Shown: positions 15,882-23,906 of the stretch, in pieces | Layout: each line of letters starts with the position of its first letter | Numbering within the stretch: position 1 is the first letter of the stretch | Made by a program: the position numbers and the translations under genes | NCBI GenBank assembly: GCA_024762975.1 | Contig: JANTGJ010000008.1 | Span: forward strand, 1 to 52,471 | Source of the DNA: Candidatus Krumholzibacteriia bacterium | GTDB lineage: Bacteria > Krumholzibacteriota > Krumholzibacteriia > LZORAL124-64-63 | Direction of reading: 5' to 3' | Length of the DNA stretch: 52,471 nucleotides | The notes under the pieces: model-generated | Told to the model about the DNA's origin: nothing | Seen by the model: the letters and a program-made list of their open reading frames with translations, nothing else | Databases searched by the model: none

Positions 15882-16361
15882 CTATTCCCGGGATGCAAGC
15901 GACCTGGCCAGGGAACGGAGCCACCGGCGCACCTGGACCCGCTGGTAGGGGTCGTCCGGCTGGGCGGGCCCGTCATCGCTTTCGAAATAGGGCCGCTCCT
16001 GATATTCTCTACCCCAACGGGCATCGGTCTCGCGCACGAGCGACTCCAGAGCCGAGTCGGAGCCCAGGACGCGGGCCAGAAATTCGGCCAGGGCATCGAG
16101 CGGTTGGTCGTGGTGCCGGCCCAGCAGGGGGGCATTCTCCTTGAGCCGGGAGAGGATCGTTCGGTGCAGTGATCCTTCGGGGTCGTGCAGTCGCATTTCG
16201 AGATAGTGCTCGATTTCGGCCAGAACCTGGCGGGTTCGGGGAACCGGTGATCCGCCCCGAAGCGCACCGGCATTCTCGCGTCCCAGCGCCTCGCTGAGTT
16301 CGAAGGGGCGTCCGAGCAGGGCTGCATCGTCGGCCCGGGAATTTTTCTTGTCATCAGTCAT
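15882..16361 (-). CDS. Hypothetical protein, 159 aa
   Basis: Soluble, highly charged protein without signal peptide or membrane helix, predicted mostly helical (TRQVLAEIEHYLEMRLHDPEGSLHRTILSRLKENAPLLG, ending with QVRRWLRSLARSLASRE). I do not recognise a family. Start ATG 16361; the shine-dalgarno is weak and the frame stays open to 16589, so a longer form is possible, but that would overlap the divergent methyltransferase by about 200 nt. Coding character is supported by the acidic/basic periodicity rather than by any motif. Confidence 0.55.
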   Translation of the reverse strand: MTDDKKNSRADDAALLGRPFELSEALGRENAGALRGGSPVPRTRQVLAEIEHYLEMRLHDPEGSLHRTILSRLKENAPLLGRHHDQPLDALAEFLARVLGSDSALESLVRETDARWGREYQERPYFESDDGPAQPDDPYQRVQVRRWLRSLARSLASRE

Positions 16362-16391
16362 GCGGCCAGGATAACAGAGGCGGAGTCGGAA

Positions 16392-17147
16392 GTGAAATCC
16401 TCGCGCAATGCGGCAAGCGGCGAAGAACGAGCCCCGGCAGGAGGTGTTCCTGCCAGCGAAGGCCAGTTGATCCTGCAACGACGGTTGCGTCTGGTTCGTC
16501 GCTGGCTGCCGGAGGGCACGGGCCGATTGGTGGATTTCGGTTGCGGTAACGGAGCCCAGACCCTGTTGTTGGCTCCGCATTTCGCACATACGACGGGCCT
16601 GGATGTGCAGGAGGATTTCCTGACGCAGATGCGGCAGGCGGTCGCCGATCGCGGCTGGAGCGACCGGGTCGCCGTCGAGCGGATCGGCGCCCAGGGCGAT
16701 TCGCTGCCGGCCGGTTCAGCGGACGTGGTGACCAGTTTCACCGTGCTCGAGCACGTCCCGGACGAGCGTGCCGCCCTGGCTCGCATGTACGAATTGCTGC
16801 GTCCCGGTGGGCGTCTGCTGATCTCGGTGCCCAACAAGTGGTGGGTCTTTGAAACCCATGGCGCCGATCTACCGTTGTTGCCGTGGAATCGCGTACCGCT
16901 GGTCAGCTGGTGGCCCCGCGCGTTGCACTCCCGCTGGGCGCGGGCACGGATCTATACGAAGGGCGATATCACGCGGATGCTGCGAGAAAGCGGCTTCGAT
17001 GTCGATGAAGTGGTGCGAATGACCGCACCCATGGATATGATTTCCTGGCGACCGTTGCGCGAGCTGGTGCGGAGCACGGTGTTCCGGTCCGATCGCACGA
17101 CCATCCCTTTCCTGGCCACCGAGATCCTGGTGGCCGCCACGAGGTGA
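16392..17147 (+). CDS. Class I SAM-dependent methyltransferase
   Basis: 251 aa. Motif I (LVDFGCGNGAQTLLL), an acidic residue ending strand 2 (TTGLDVQEDF), motif IV region (GSADVVTSFTVLEHVPDERAAL) and RPGGRLLISVPNKWW place it in the Methyltransf_11/UbiG-like group that often acts on sugars, lipids or quinones. The late stretch (FETHGADLPLLPWNRVPLVSWWPRALHSRWAR) is common in methyltransferases near polysaccharide genes, but none is adjacent here. GTG start at 16392. The stop overlaps a possible GTG start of the peptidase gene. Substrate unknown. Confidence 0.85.
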   Translation: MKSSRNAASGEERAPAGGVPASEGQLILQRRLRLVRRWLPEGTGRLVDFGCGNGAQTLLLAPHFAHTTGLDVQEDFLTQMRQAVADRGWSDRVAVERIGAQGDSLPAGSADVVTSFTVLEHVPDERAALARMYELLRPGGRLLISVPNKWWVFETHGADLPLLPWNRVPLVSWWPRALHSRWARARIYTKGDITRMLRESGFDVDEVVRMTAPMDMISWRPLRELVRSTVFRSDRTTIPFLATEILVAATR

Positions 17148-17152
17148 ACCGA

Positions 17153-19264
17153 ATGTCCCACATTCAGAAAGCGATTCTGCTCATGGCGACGACCCTTCTG
17201 TTGGGCGGTTGCTCATCCGAGTTGCCCGATCCGCCGGTGGCCGATGTCCGGCCGCACGAGATGACCATCCACGGGGACACCCGCGTGGACAACTACTACT
17301 GGTTGAACCAACGCGAGGATCCCGAGGTCATCGCCTACCTCGAGGCGGAGAACGAGTACCTCGATGCCGCCATGAAGCCGCAACGGAAGCTGGAAAAGAA
17401 ACTCTTCGAAGAGATGAAGGGACGCATCAAGGAGGACGACTCGTCTGCTCCGTTCGAGATGCGCGGCTACTGGTACTATTCGCGCTATGTCGAGGGCGGC
17501 GAGTACGCACTCGAGTGTCGGCGCAAGGGGAGCCTGGATGCGCCGGAAGAGATCCTGTTCGATGGGAACGAGATGGCCACGGGCCTGGAATATTTCTCCC
17601 TGCGCGGTCCGAGTGTCAGCTTCGACAATCGCTATGCGATCTACGGTGTCGACGATCAGGGCCGGCGTTTCTACACCTTGCGGGTCAAGGACCTCGCGTC
17701 CGGCGAAATTCTCGGCGACGTCATTCCCGACGTGACCGGCAACGTGGTCTGGGCCAAGGACAACCGCACCTTCTTCTATACCCGACAGGATCCGGAAACT
17801 CTGCGTTCCTGGCAGGTGTGGCGTCATCTGCTGGGTAGCGATGCGCGGGACGATGTACTGATCTATCAGGAGGATGACGATACGTTCAGCTGCTACGTGG
17901 GGCGCACGAAATCCTACCGGTATCTGATGATCGACAGCAGCCAGACGCTCAGCAGCGAGGTGCGTTTGCTGGAGGCGGACCATCCGCAGGGCGAGTTCCG
18001 CGTCTTCCAGGCCCGTGAGAAGAACATGGAGTACTCGATCGATCATCAGGGCGATCGCTTCCTGATCCGGACCAATCTGCATGCCCCGAACTTCAGGCTC
18101 ATGGAGTGCGGGCTGCAAGAGACCGGACTGGCCTCCTGGAAAGAAGTGGTCCCCCACCGCCCGGACGTGCTGCTCAGCGGTTTCGAGGTGTTCGATGACT
18201 GGATGGTCCTGACCGAGCGTTTCGACGGGCTGAACCACCTGAAGATCGTGCCGATGGACGGTGGTGCGCCGCATTTCCTGGAGTTCAATGATCCGACCTG
18301 GTCGACGTGGGCCTCGGTCAATACGCGAATGGATACGAACGTTTTCCGCTATGGCTATTCCTCGCTGACCACGCCCCGTTCGACCTACGATTACGACATG
18401 CAGCGGCGAACGAGCACGCTGATCAAACAGCAGGAGATCCTGGGCGGTTTCGACAGCGACAACTATCAGGCGGAGTATGTGCATGTCGTTGCGCGGGATG
18501 GTACGAAGGTTCCGGTCTCACTGGTCTACCGCAAGGGATTCGTTGCGGACGGTTCGGCGCCGCTGTTGCTCTACGGGTACGGCTCCTATGGCGCGAGCAT
18601 GAACGCGGGTTTCCGCTCCTCGCTCATCAGTCTGCTGGATCGCGGATTCGTCTATGCGATCGCACACGTGCGCGGTGGCCAGGAGATGGGCCGGCAGTGG
18701 TACGAGGACGGTAAGCTGCTGAATAAGATGAATACGTTTACCGACTTCATCGACTGTGGCCATGGCCTGGTCGAGCGCAAGTACACGTCGAGGGACCGTC
18801 TGTTCGCGATGGGCGGCTCGGCCGGCGGGCTGCTGATGGGCGCGATCATCAACCTCGATCCCGATTTGTGGGCCGGAGTGGTGGCGGCCGTCCCGTTCGT
18901 GGATGTGGTTACGACCATGCTGGATGACAGCATCCCGCTGACGACGGGCGAGTACGACGAGTGGGGCAATCCGAACGAAAAGGTCTATTACGACTACATG
19001 CTCAGCTACTCGCCGTATGATCAGGTCGCGGCCCACGCCTATCCGCCGCTGCTGGTCACCACCGGACTGCACGACAGTCAGGTACAGTATTTCGAGCCGG
19101 CCAAGTGGGTGGCGAAGTTGCGGGCGGTGAAGACCGACGACAACCTGTTGTTGCTGAAGACGAATATGGGCGCGGGGCACGGAGGGGCTTCGGGTCGATT
19201 CCGGCGGCTGGAGGAGACGGCGCTGAGCTACGCCTTCCTGTGTGGGCTGGCCGGAATCCACTGA
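17153..19264 (+). CDS. S9A prolyl oligopeptidase family, oligopeptidase B-like lipoprotein
   Basis: Serine peptidase of the prolyl oligopeptidase family, nearest to oligopeptidase B, which cuts short peptides after Lys/Arg. About 703 aa. The N terminus is a lipoprotein signal (MSHIQKAILLMATTLLLGGC, lipobox Cys20), so it is probably anchored in the envelope, whereas E. coli PtrB is cytoplasmic. A seven-bladed propeller region (about 70-430) precedes the hydrolase domain with Ser556 in GGSAGG, Asp in GLHDSQVQY and His in GAGHGG. ATG 17153 has GAGGTG 7 nt upstream; GTG 17144 overlapping the previous stop is the alternative. Confidence 0.92.
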   Translation: MSHIQKAILLMATTLLLGGCSSELPDPPVADVRPHEMTIHGDTRVDNYYWLNQREDPEVIAYLEAENEYLDAAMKPQRKLEKKLFEEMKGRIKEDDSSAPFEMRGYWYYSRYVEGGEYALECRRKGSLDAPEEILFDGNEMATGLEYFSLRGPSVSFDNRYAIYGVDDQGRRFYTLRVKDLASGEILGDVIPDVTGNVVWAKDNRTFFYTRQDPETLRSWQVWRHLLGSDARDDVLIYQEDDDTFSCYVGRTKSYRYLMIDSSQTLSSEVRLLEADHPQGEFRVFQAREKNMEYSIDHQGDRFLIRTNLHAPNFRLMECGLQETGLASWKEVVPHRPDVLLSGFEVFDDWMVLTERFDGLNHLKIVPMDGGAPHFLEFNDPTWSTWASVNTRMDTNVFRYGYSSLTTPRSTYDYDMQRRTSTLIKQQEILGGFDSDNYQAEYVHVVARDGTKVPVSLVYRKGFVADGSAPLLLYGYGSYGASMNAGFRSSLISLLDRGFVYAIAHVRGGQEMGRQWYEDGKLLNKMNTFTDFIDCGHGLVERKYTSRDRLFAMGGSAGGLLMGAIINLDPDLWAGVVAAVPFVDVVTTMLDDSIPLTTGEYDEWGNPNEKVYYDYMLSYSPYDQVAAHAYPPLLVTTGLHDSQVQYFEPAKWVAKLRAVKTDDNLLLLKTNMGAGHGGASGRFRRLEETALSYAFLCGLAGIH

Positions 19265-19290
19265 ACGCAGTAGGCCCGCGGAGCGAAAAA

Positions 19291-19320
19291 ACGCCCCTCC
19301 CGGAAATCCGGGAGGGGCGT
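19291..19320 (-). terminator. Rho-independent terminator of the secreted-protein gene
   Basis: Perfect 13-bp stem (19291-19303 with 19308-19320), loop AAAT. Six A residues precede it on the + strand, giving a U-tract for the minus-strand transcript that ends at 19388. Confidence 0.88.
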
Positions 19321-19368
19321 TGGAGTCTCCGCTCTGTCTCCAAAAGACAGGATCAGCAGATCGTCTGA

Positions 19369-19396
19369 GCGATATCTTAGCGATATCTTAGCGATA
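19369..19396. repeat. 11-nt tandem repeat across the stop codon of the secreted-protein gene
   Basis: GCGATATCTTA occurs at 19369-19379 and 19380-19390, followed by a partial copy GCGATA. The TAA stop of the minus-strand gene (19388-19390) is inside the second copy, and each unit carries a TAA, consistent with slippage that duplicated the gene's end. Confidence 0.85.
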
Positions 19397-19984
19397 CAGT
19401 GCCTTGACGGCATCCATGCTGACCTCGTCGGTCGCAACAACGCCAGCGCCGTTGATGTAGGCACAGATCTGCGTGCTTCCGTCCTCGGCGAAGCCGGCGC
19501 TCAGACCGGTGGCCATGATCGCGTCGCCTTCCATCAGGACGGCCGGAGCCTTCGAACCGATGATCGAGTTGGGGACGGCACCCTTGAGCTCGAAGCTGAT
19601 CGGATCAGCGTTCAGGACGAAGATGTTCAGCGTGGCAATCAGGGTCGCCTCGGACGTGGCCATCGGGGAAGCCAGGCCGACGATGTGGTTGCCGGCTCCG
19701 CCACCGACGTCGATCGGACCGTTACCGGCCAGGACAGTGCCCGTCACCGTGAAAGCGCCCGCAGGCTGGATGTCGTAACCGAACTCATAGCCATACACGG
19801 CGCCGAAGTCCGGGTTCGTCAACATGACATAGGCCGGGTAGATCGCGTACGGAGCCGCAGCGAACTCATACGTGTCGGCGTTCATGTCGAAATAGATTCC
19901 CATGCTGTTGGTGCTGTCGTCCACGACGGCGAAAGCAGAGCTGGCAAGCAGGGTGAGCATCAGCAGAACGACTACCTTTTTCAT
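19388..19984 (-). CDS. Small secreted protein of unknown function
   Basis: 198 aa with a clear Sec signal peptide (MKKVVVLLMLTLLASSAFA, cleavage after AFA). The mature part is acidic, Gly/Ala/Thr-rich and beta-like (GIYFDMNADTYEFAAAPY, GYEFGYDI, SFELKGAVPN), with one Cys. It does not match a family I know; proteins beginning 'MGIYFD' after the signal are common small exported proteins in FCB candidate phyla, an impression rather than a search result. GAGGAGACATC precedes ATG 19984. It has its own long leader and a strong terminator, so it is a single-gene unit, perhaps highly expressed. Confidence 0.8.
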   Translation of the reverse strand: MKKVVVLLMLTLLASSAFAVVDDSTNSMGIYFDMNADTYEFAAAPYAIYPAYVMLTNPDFGAVYGYEFGYDIQPAGAFTVTGTVLAGNGPIDVGGGAGNHIVGLASPMATSEATLIATLNIFVLNADPISFELKGAVPNSIIGSKAPAVLMEGDAIMATGLSAGFAEDGSTQICAYINGAGVVATDEVSMDAVKALYR

Positions 19985-20397
19985 GATGTCTCCTCGAGGG
20001 GTGGCAGGACCAATTGGCTTCAGGTCTTCTGCTTTGCATCAAACAGGCGAGTTCAACGCACAGGTTCCGGTCCTGCAAACCGGACACTGTTCGGGCCGTG
20101 GGGGAAACACCAAATCATTCGGTCTTCGGCTGCCCAGGATCGGAATTGATCCGGAGCGAGATCCCCAGAGCCAGCAAAAGACTCTTGAATTACACATCAT
20201 TTCAGGAATCGCGTAAAGAAAAAAATGATGAATCACTTCTTTTTAACAAAACCTGGCTCGGAATATTGGCGATTCGTATTCCCCATTCGTGCCGAAATTT
20301 TGAATTTCGGACCCCATTTGGCTTTGTGATCTATTTCACATAAAAACTACAAAAAAGTGCAACCTCCACAACTGGTATGCTTTCCGGCGGGGCGCGT
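19985..20397. other. 413-nt intergenic region upstream of the secreted-protein gene
   Basis: No convincing gene on either strand. The part 20190-20370 is much richer in A+T than its surroundings. It holds a CRP-type palindrome (20325-20340) and a small hairpin CCGAAATT-TTG-AATTTCGG near 20293-20311. It is the 3' flank of the GH13 gene and the 5' flank of the secreted-protein gene (both minus strand). A 109-aa + strand open frame at 20014-20343 lacks a ribosome site and is not called. Confidence 0.7.
20325..20340. promoter_or_regulatory. CRP/FNR-family binding site candidate
   Basis: TGTGA-TCTATT-TCACA is an exact TGTGA-N6-TCACA palindrome. It sits 341 nt upstream of the minus-strand secreted-protein gene and 58 nt past the GH13 stop. 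A palindrome this exact is unlikely by chance, but no promoter was firmly placed next to it. Confidence 0.5.
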
Positions 20398-23300
20398 TTA
20401 CCCGTGGAGCGCGTTCCGCAAGCCGGCGAGGCGATAACCCGCATCCTCGGCTGCCTGGAGAATCAATGCCCGGGCATCCAGAATGGGCATCGGCGCGGCA
20501 CCGCAGAGCAGGCTGTCGGCAGCAACGATCATAAGCATTCGTTCGAGAGATTCGCTGCGTAGATACCACACCCCGTCGTGGAAATTGGCACCCAGCAGCC
20601 GAGTTGCATCGTCGCTGTCCAGCAGATCTTCCAGCCAGACCGTGCCGCCGGCGGTGAGATCCTTGCGTGCCGTATCGGAAGCCATCAGGTAGCGGGCCTC
20701 CGCCAGTACCGTTTTCGCCGGAACCGGATCTCCCGCAGCAGGAGCCAGGCAGGTCGCGATCTCCTCTTCGATGACCGCACGATCCGAGGCCTCCAGTTGC
20801 GGCGCTTCGGGGGGGCGGAGGCGAACATCGGCCACGGCCGGCAACTCGTCGAGGTCGGTGATCAGGTCACGCAAATGCAGAACCGTCAAGATACCGTGGG
20901 CCTCGATTGCGGAAAGCAACTCGCGCCATTCCTTCCTGCCCGTGGCGCTCAGCTTGGCCTGCTTCCCCAAAGCGGCGGTTTTCTCAGTCCAAGCCGCGGT
21001 AGCGGCCTTGCTTGTCCCGGCAGCCAGGTCGGCGCGCAATTGCTGCAACAACGGAGCCAGTTGGAGCCGTCGCAGGTCACGTTCCAGATCGTCGCTTCCA
21101 CCGCCCGCGAGCATTTCCGCCAGTTCGGACCACCTGCCGTGCGGGTCGTTCAGTCCGGTGAATTGCGTGAGCACGCGGTAGCCATAGCCGGGCAATTGCA
21201 GATGGAATCCCTCGTTGTGCAACTTCGCAGTCGGCAGGAGGTACTCGCGCCGGTCGATCAGGTCACGGAATCGGATCCAGGGACGCTGCTCCTGGGCCAG
21301 ACCGAGCGCCGAAGCGAGATCCATCCCCTGCAGGTCCGGGAGATCGGCGGGTCCGGCATTCGACGGCAGCGAGTGGTGGATGGTGCCGGACGTCGCGTCG
21401 TACGAATTGTTGTACACGACCAGCGCGCGGTCAGCACCGCTGCCATTGGAATAGGCGAAAACGTTTTCATTCACCTGTCCGCCGCCGAGGTGGAAATCGA
21501 AGAGGCGGAAGAGCTGCGATCCGCTGAACAGGTGCCGGCGCCGCAGCAGCGGGAAAATCTCGCGCTCATGCCGGGCCACCATCTCGTGATCGACCTGTTC
21601 GTCCCAGTAGGCGCGCCGGTACTCCATGCCGTACTTCTCGCTGAAGCCCTCGATCTGCCCGTGGCCCAACATGGGCAGGCCGGGCATCGTGGCCAGCAGT
21701 ACAGCGCAGCCGAAGTACTTGTCACCACGACCGAATTGCTCGACGGCCGTTTTCTCGTCGGGATTGTTCATGAAGTTCACGAAGCGGCCGAGAATGGCCG
21801 GGCTGTATTCCAGCACGTTGCGGATCGTTTGCCGGTACTTCTGGTTCTCTTCCATTTTCAACATGTTCATGAACGCGCTGTTGTAGACGCGGTGCATGCC
21901 CAGCGTGCGCACGAAGAAACCTTCCATCAGCCAGAAGGCTTCGGCCAGGAGCAGGGTGTCCGGCACCTCGGCTGCGACGCGGTCGACGACTTCCCGCCAG
22001 AACTCGACGGGGAAGACCTGCTCGAACTCGGGTTTGCTCATACCGTGCTCGGCACGCGAGGGAATGGCGCCGGCGTCGCCGGGAGCCGGGAACCACAGGC
22101 GCTGGTAGTGCTTGCGGGCCAGTGTCATCGCCGCATCGAAACGGATGATGGGAAATTTTCGCGCCACATCCAGGATGATTCCGATCACCGCTTCGCGCAC
22201 CTGGGGCAGCAGGAAGTTCAACTGCGCGGTATCGTTCCAGGGCATCGAGGTGCCGTCGTTGCCGTGATAGATGTAGCAGGTGTGGCCATTGTGCTGATCG
22301 ACGCGCTGGAAGACCACGGCCGCATCCGAATGGTTCCAGTATCCATCCTCGATGCGGATCGCGACATCGGGGTCTTCGCACAGGTCGCCTCCGGTGAACG
22401 AGTAGGCCGGATACGGCGGGTGCTCCGTCTGCAGGAAGTACTCGGGGTGATGGACCACCCAGTCGCTGTCCAGGCCCATGTGGTTGGGGACCATATCGCT
22501 GGCCAGCCGGATGCCGCGCGACCGGGCGCGCTCGGACAGATCGGCCCAGGCGTCTTCACCGCCCAGGTCGTCCGCGATGCGATACTGACGAAGTGCATAG
22601 GCACTGGCCGCTGCCTCGGCATTGCCCATGTACTGCTTGATCTTCCGCGAAGCGTCCGAACGCTCCCACAGTCCGATCAACCACAGGCCGTTGATGCCGG
22701 CACGAGCCAGCCGGTCCAGCTCCTCGTCCGGGACATCGCTCAGCAACCGAACCGGGCGCTGGTAGGTGCGCGCCAGCTGGTCCAGCCACACGTAGACGGA
22801 CTTGGCCATCAGGACGACGTTGCTCATCCAATCCGCGTCCGTACTGAAGGCTTCGATTTCGTACTGGTCGGCATCCCAGGCAGCGCTGCCGGGGCCGAAT
22901 TCCAGCACGGGAGCGGGACCGGCGCCGCCTGCGCGGGCGGTGTCGACTTCCTGTAGGACGTCCAGCGCACGCTGCAGCATCTCCAGCAGGTCTGGCGGCA
23001 GCAGATCCTGCCAGTTTTCCTGCATGAAACGAATTTGTCCCTGGAGCGAATGGGGCGAAGCCTGCATCGGTGCGCGCAACAGGGTGAACAGCGACCCTCC
23101 TGCGGGATCGGGGGGCTCTTCGTCCTCGAGGACATCTTCCAGACCGGTAACGAAGGGAACAAAGGAGGCGCGACGCCGCAATTCGGAATCTTCGAAGAGC
23201 TCTCCGGCTGTCCGGGCGGCGGGGTTGGCGCGGTTCAGGAACAGCAACAGCATTTCGATGGTTGCCCGGTCGACGCCACTGATCCCGTCCTGCTCCTGCG

Positions 23301-23727
23301 CCAGGAAGGCCCGGGGGCTGGTTCTGGCCATCTGTACGGCCAGCGGGGGGAAGAGTTCGACAAAGGTCTGATACAACAAGCCGACGGTTTCGCTGCCGAG
23401 ACGATTGCCGACCCGCTCCCGCGCCTGTTCCAAGCTGCCCGGATGCCGGTGAACGAGGTACCCGGTCGCGACCCATCGCAACGCGCGATTGACCGAGCGC
23501 AGCGCCAGCAACAGCTCGGCCGGCAGGGCGGGCTCGGTGCCGGACCTCCGTTGGGGAGCGGCATTCATGCGGGAGGCCAGTTCGCGCAACGGGCGGGCGC
23601 CGAGGGCCGGGATGCCGGCCGGATCGTCCGGCAGCACCGCGCGGACGGCATATCGGTGCCAGGCCTGCTCGGACAGGGGGAACTCGAAAACGAAGTAATC
23701 GCGTGTAAACCCGTTGGCCTTCGGCAT
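20398..23727 (-). CDS. Large GH13 (alpha-amylase family) enzyme
   Basis: About 1,109 aa, no signal peptide, so probably cytosolic. A roughly 300-residue N-terminal region without recognised family is followed by a GH13 barrel: region I SDMVPNH (about 412), region II IIRFDAA with the nucleophile Asp (about 529), region III LLAEAF with the acid Glu (about 594), region IV VNFMNNPDE (about 654). A C-terminal region of about 350 residues is largely helical. Glycogen- or trehalose-type alpha-glucans are possible substrates. ATG 23727 is preferred (GGAAGGGGTGG upstream, sequence becomes protein-like there); the frame is open to 23892. Divergent from the AtuA gene. Confidence 0.85.
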   Translation of the reverse strand: MPKANGFTRDYFVFEFPLSEQAWHRYAVRAVLPDDPAGIPALGARPLRELASRMNAAPQRRSGTEPALPAELLLALRSVNRALRWVATGYLVHRHPGSLEQARERVGNRLGSETVGLLYQTFVELFPPLAVQMARTSPRAFLAQEQDGISGVDRATIEMLLLFLNRANPAARTAGELFEDSELRRRASFVPFVTGLEDVLEDEEPPDPAGGSLFTLLRAPMQASPHSLQGQIRFMQENWQDLLPPDLLEMLQRALDVLQEVDTARAGGAGPAPVLEFGPGSAAWDADQYEIEAFSTDADWMSNVVLMAKSVYVWLDQLARTYQRPVRLLSDVPDEELDRLARAGINGLWLIGLWERSDASRKIKQYMGNAEAAASAYALRQYRIADDLGGEDAWADLSERARSRGIRLASDMVPNHMGLDSDWVVHHPEYFLQTEHPPYPAYSFTGGDLCEDPDVAIRIEDGYWNHSDAAVVFQRVDQHNGHTCYIYHGNDGTSMPWNDTAQLNFLLPQVREAVIGIILDVARKFPIIRFDAAMTLARKHYQRLWFPAPGDAGAIPSRAEHGMSKPEFEQVFPVEFWREVVDRVAAEVPDTLLLAEAFWLMEGFFVRTLGMHRVYNSAFMNMLKMEENQKYRQTIRNVLEYSPAILGRFVNFMNNPDEKTAVEQFGRGDKYFGCAVLLATMPGLPMLGHGQIEGFSEKYGMEYRRAYWDEQVDHEMVARHEREIFPLLRRRHLFSGSQLFRLFDFHLGGGQVNENVFAYSNGSGADRALVVYNNSYDATSGTIHHSLPSNAGPADLPDLQGMDLASALGLAQEQRPWIRFRDLIDRREYLLPTAKLHNEGFHLQLPGYGYRVLTQFTGLNDPHGRWSELAEMLAGGGSDDLERDLRRLQLAPLLQQLRADLAAGTSKAATAAWTEKTAALGKQAKLSATGRKEWRELLSAIEAHGILTVLHLRDLITDLDELPAVADVRLRPPEAPQLEASDRAVIEEEIATCLAPAAGDPVPAKTVLAEARYLMASDTARKDLTAGGTVWLEDLLDSDDATRLLGANFHDGVWYLRSESLERMLMIVAADSLLCGAAPMPILDARALILQAAEDAGYRLAGLRNALHG

Positions 23728-23906
23728 GATGCTTGGCCACCCCTTCCGCTTGCAGTACACTGGGCGAGATTTTCGAAGACCGATTTTCGAACCGACGGTT
23801 CGCATTCCGCTCCGCAAGGGAACACTCGTGGCCCCCATTATCAACCGGAATGGGGAAATGACAAGGGCCGGATGCGTCCACGATCCGTGCAAGAAGGAGA
23901 CCCGAC

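Noticed and set aside
20014-20343. 109-aa + strand open frame in the A+T-rich region
   Set aside because: No Shine-Dalgarno, composition unlike coding neighbours, and it crosses the CRP-type palindrome.
20578-22956. 792-aa open frame on the + strand opposite the GH13 gene
   Set aside because: Same kind of shadow; the catalytic blocks of GH13 on the minus strand are unmistakable and no family is seen in the + frame.
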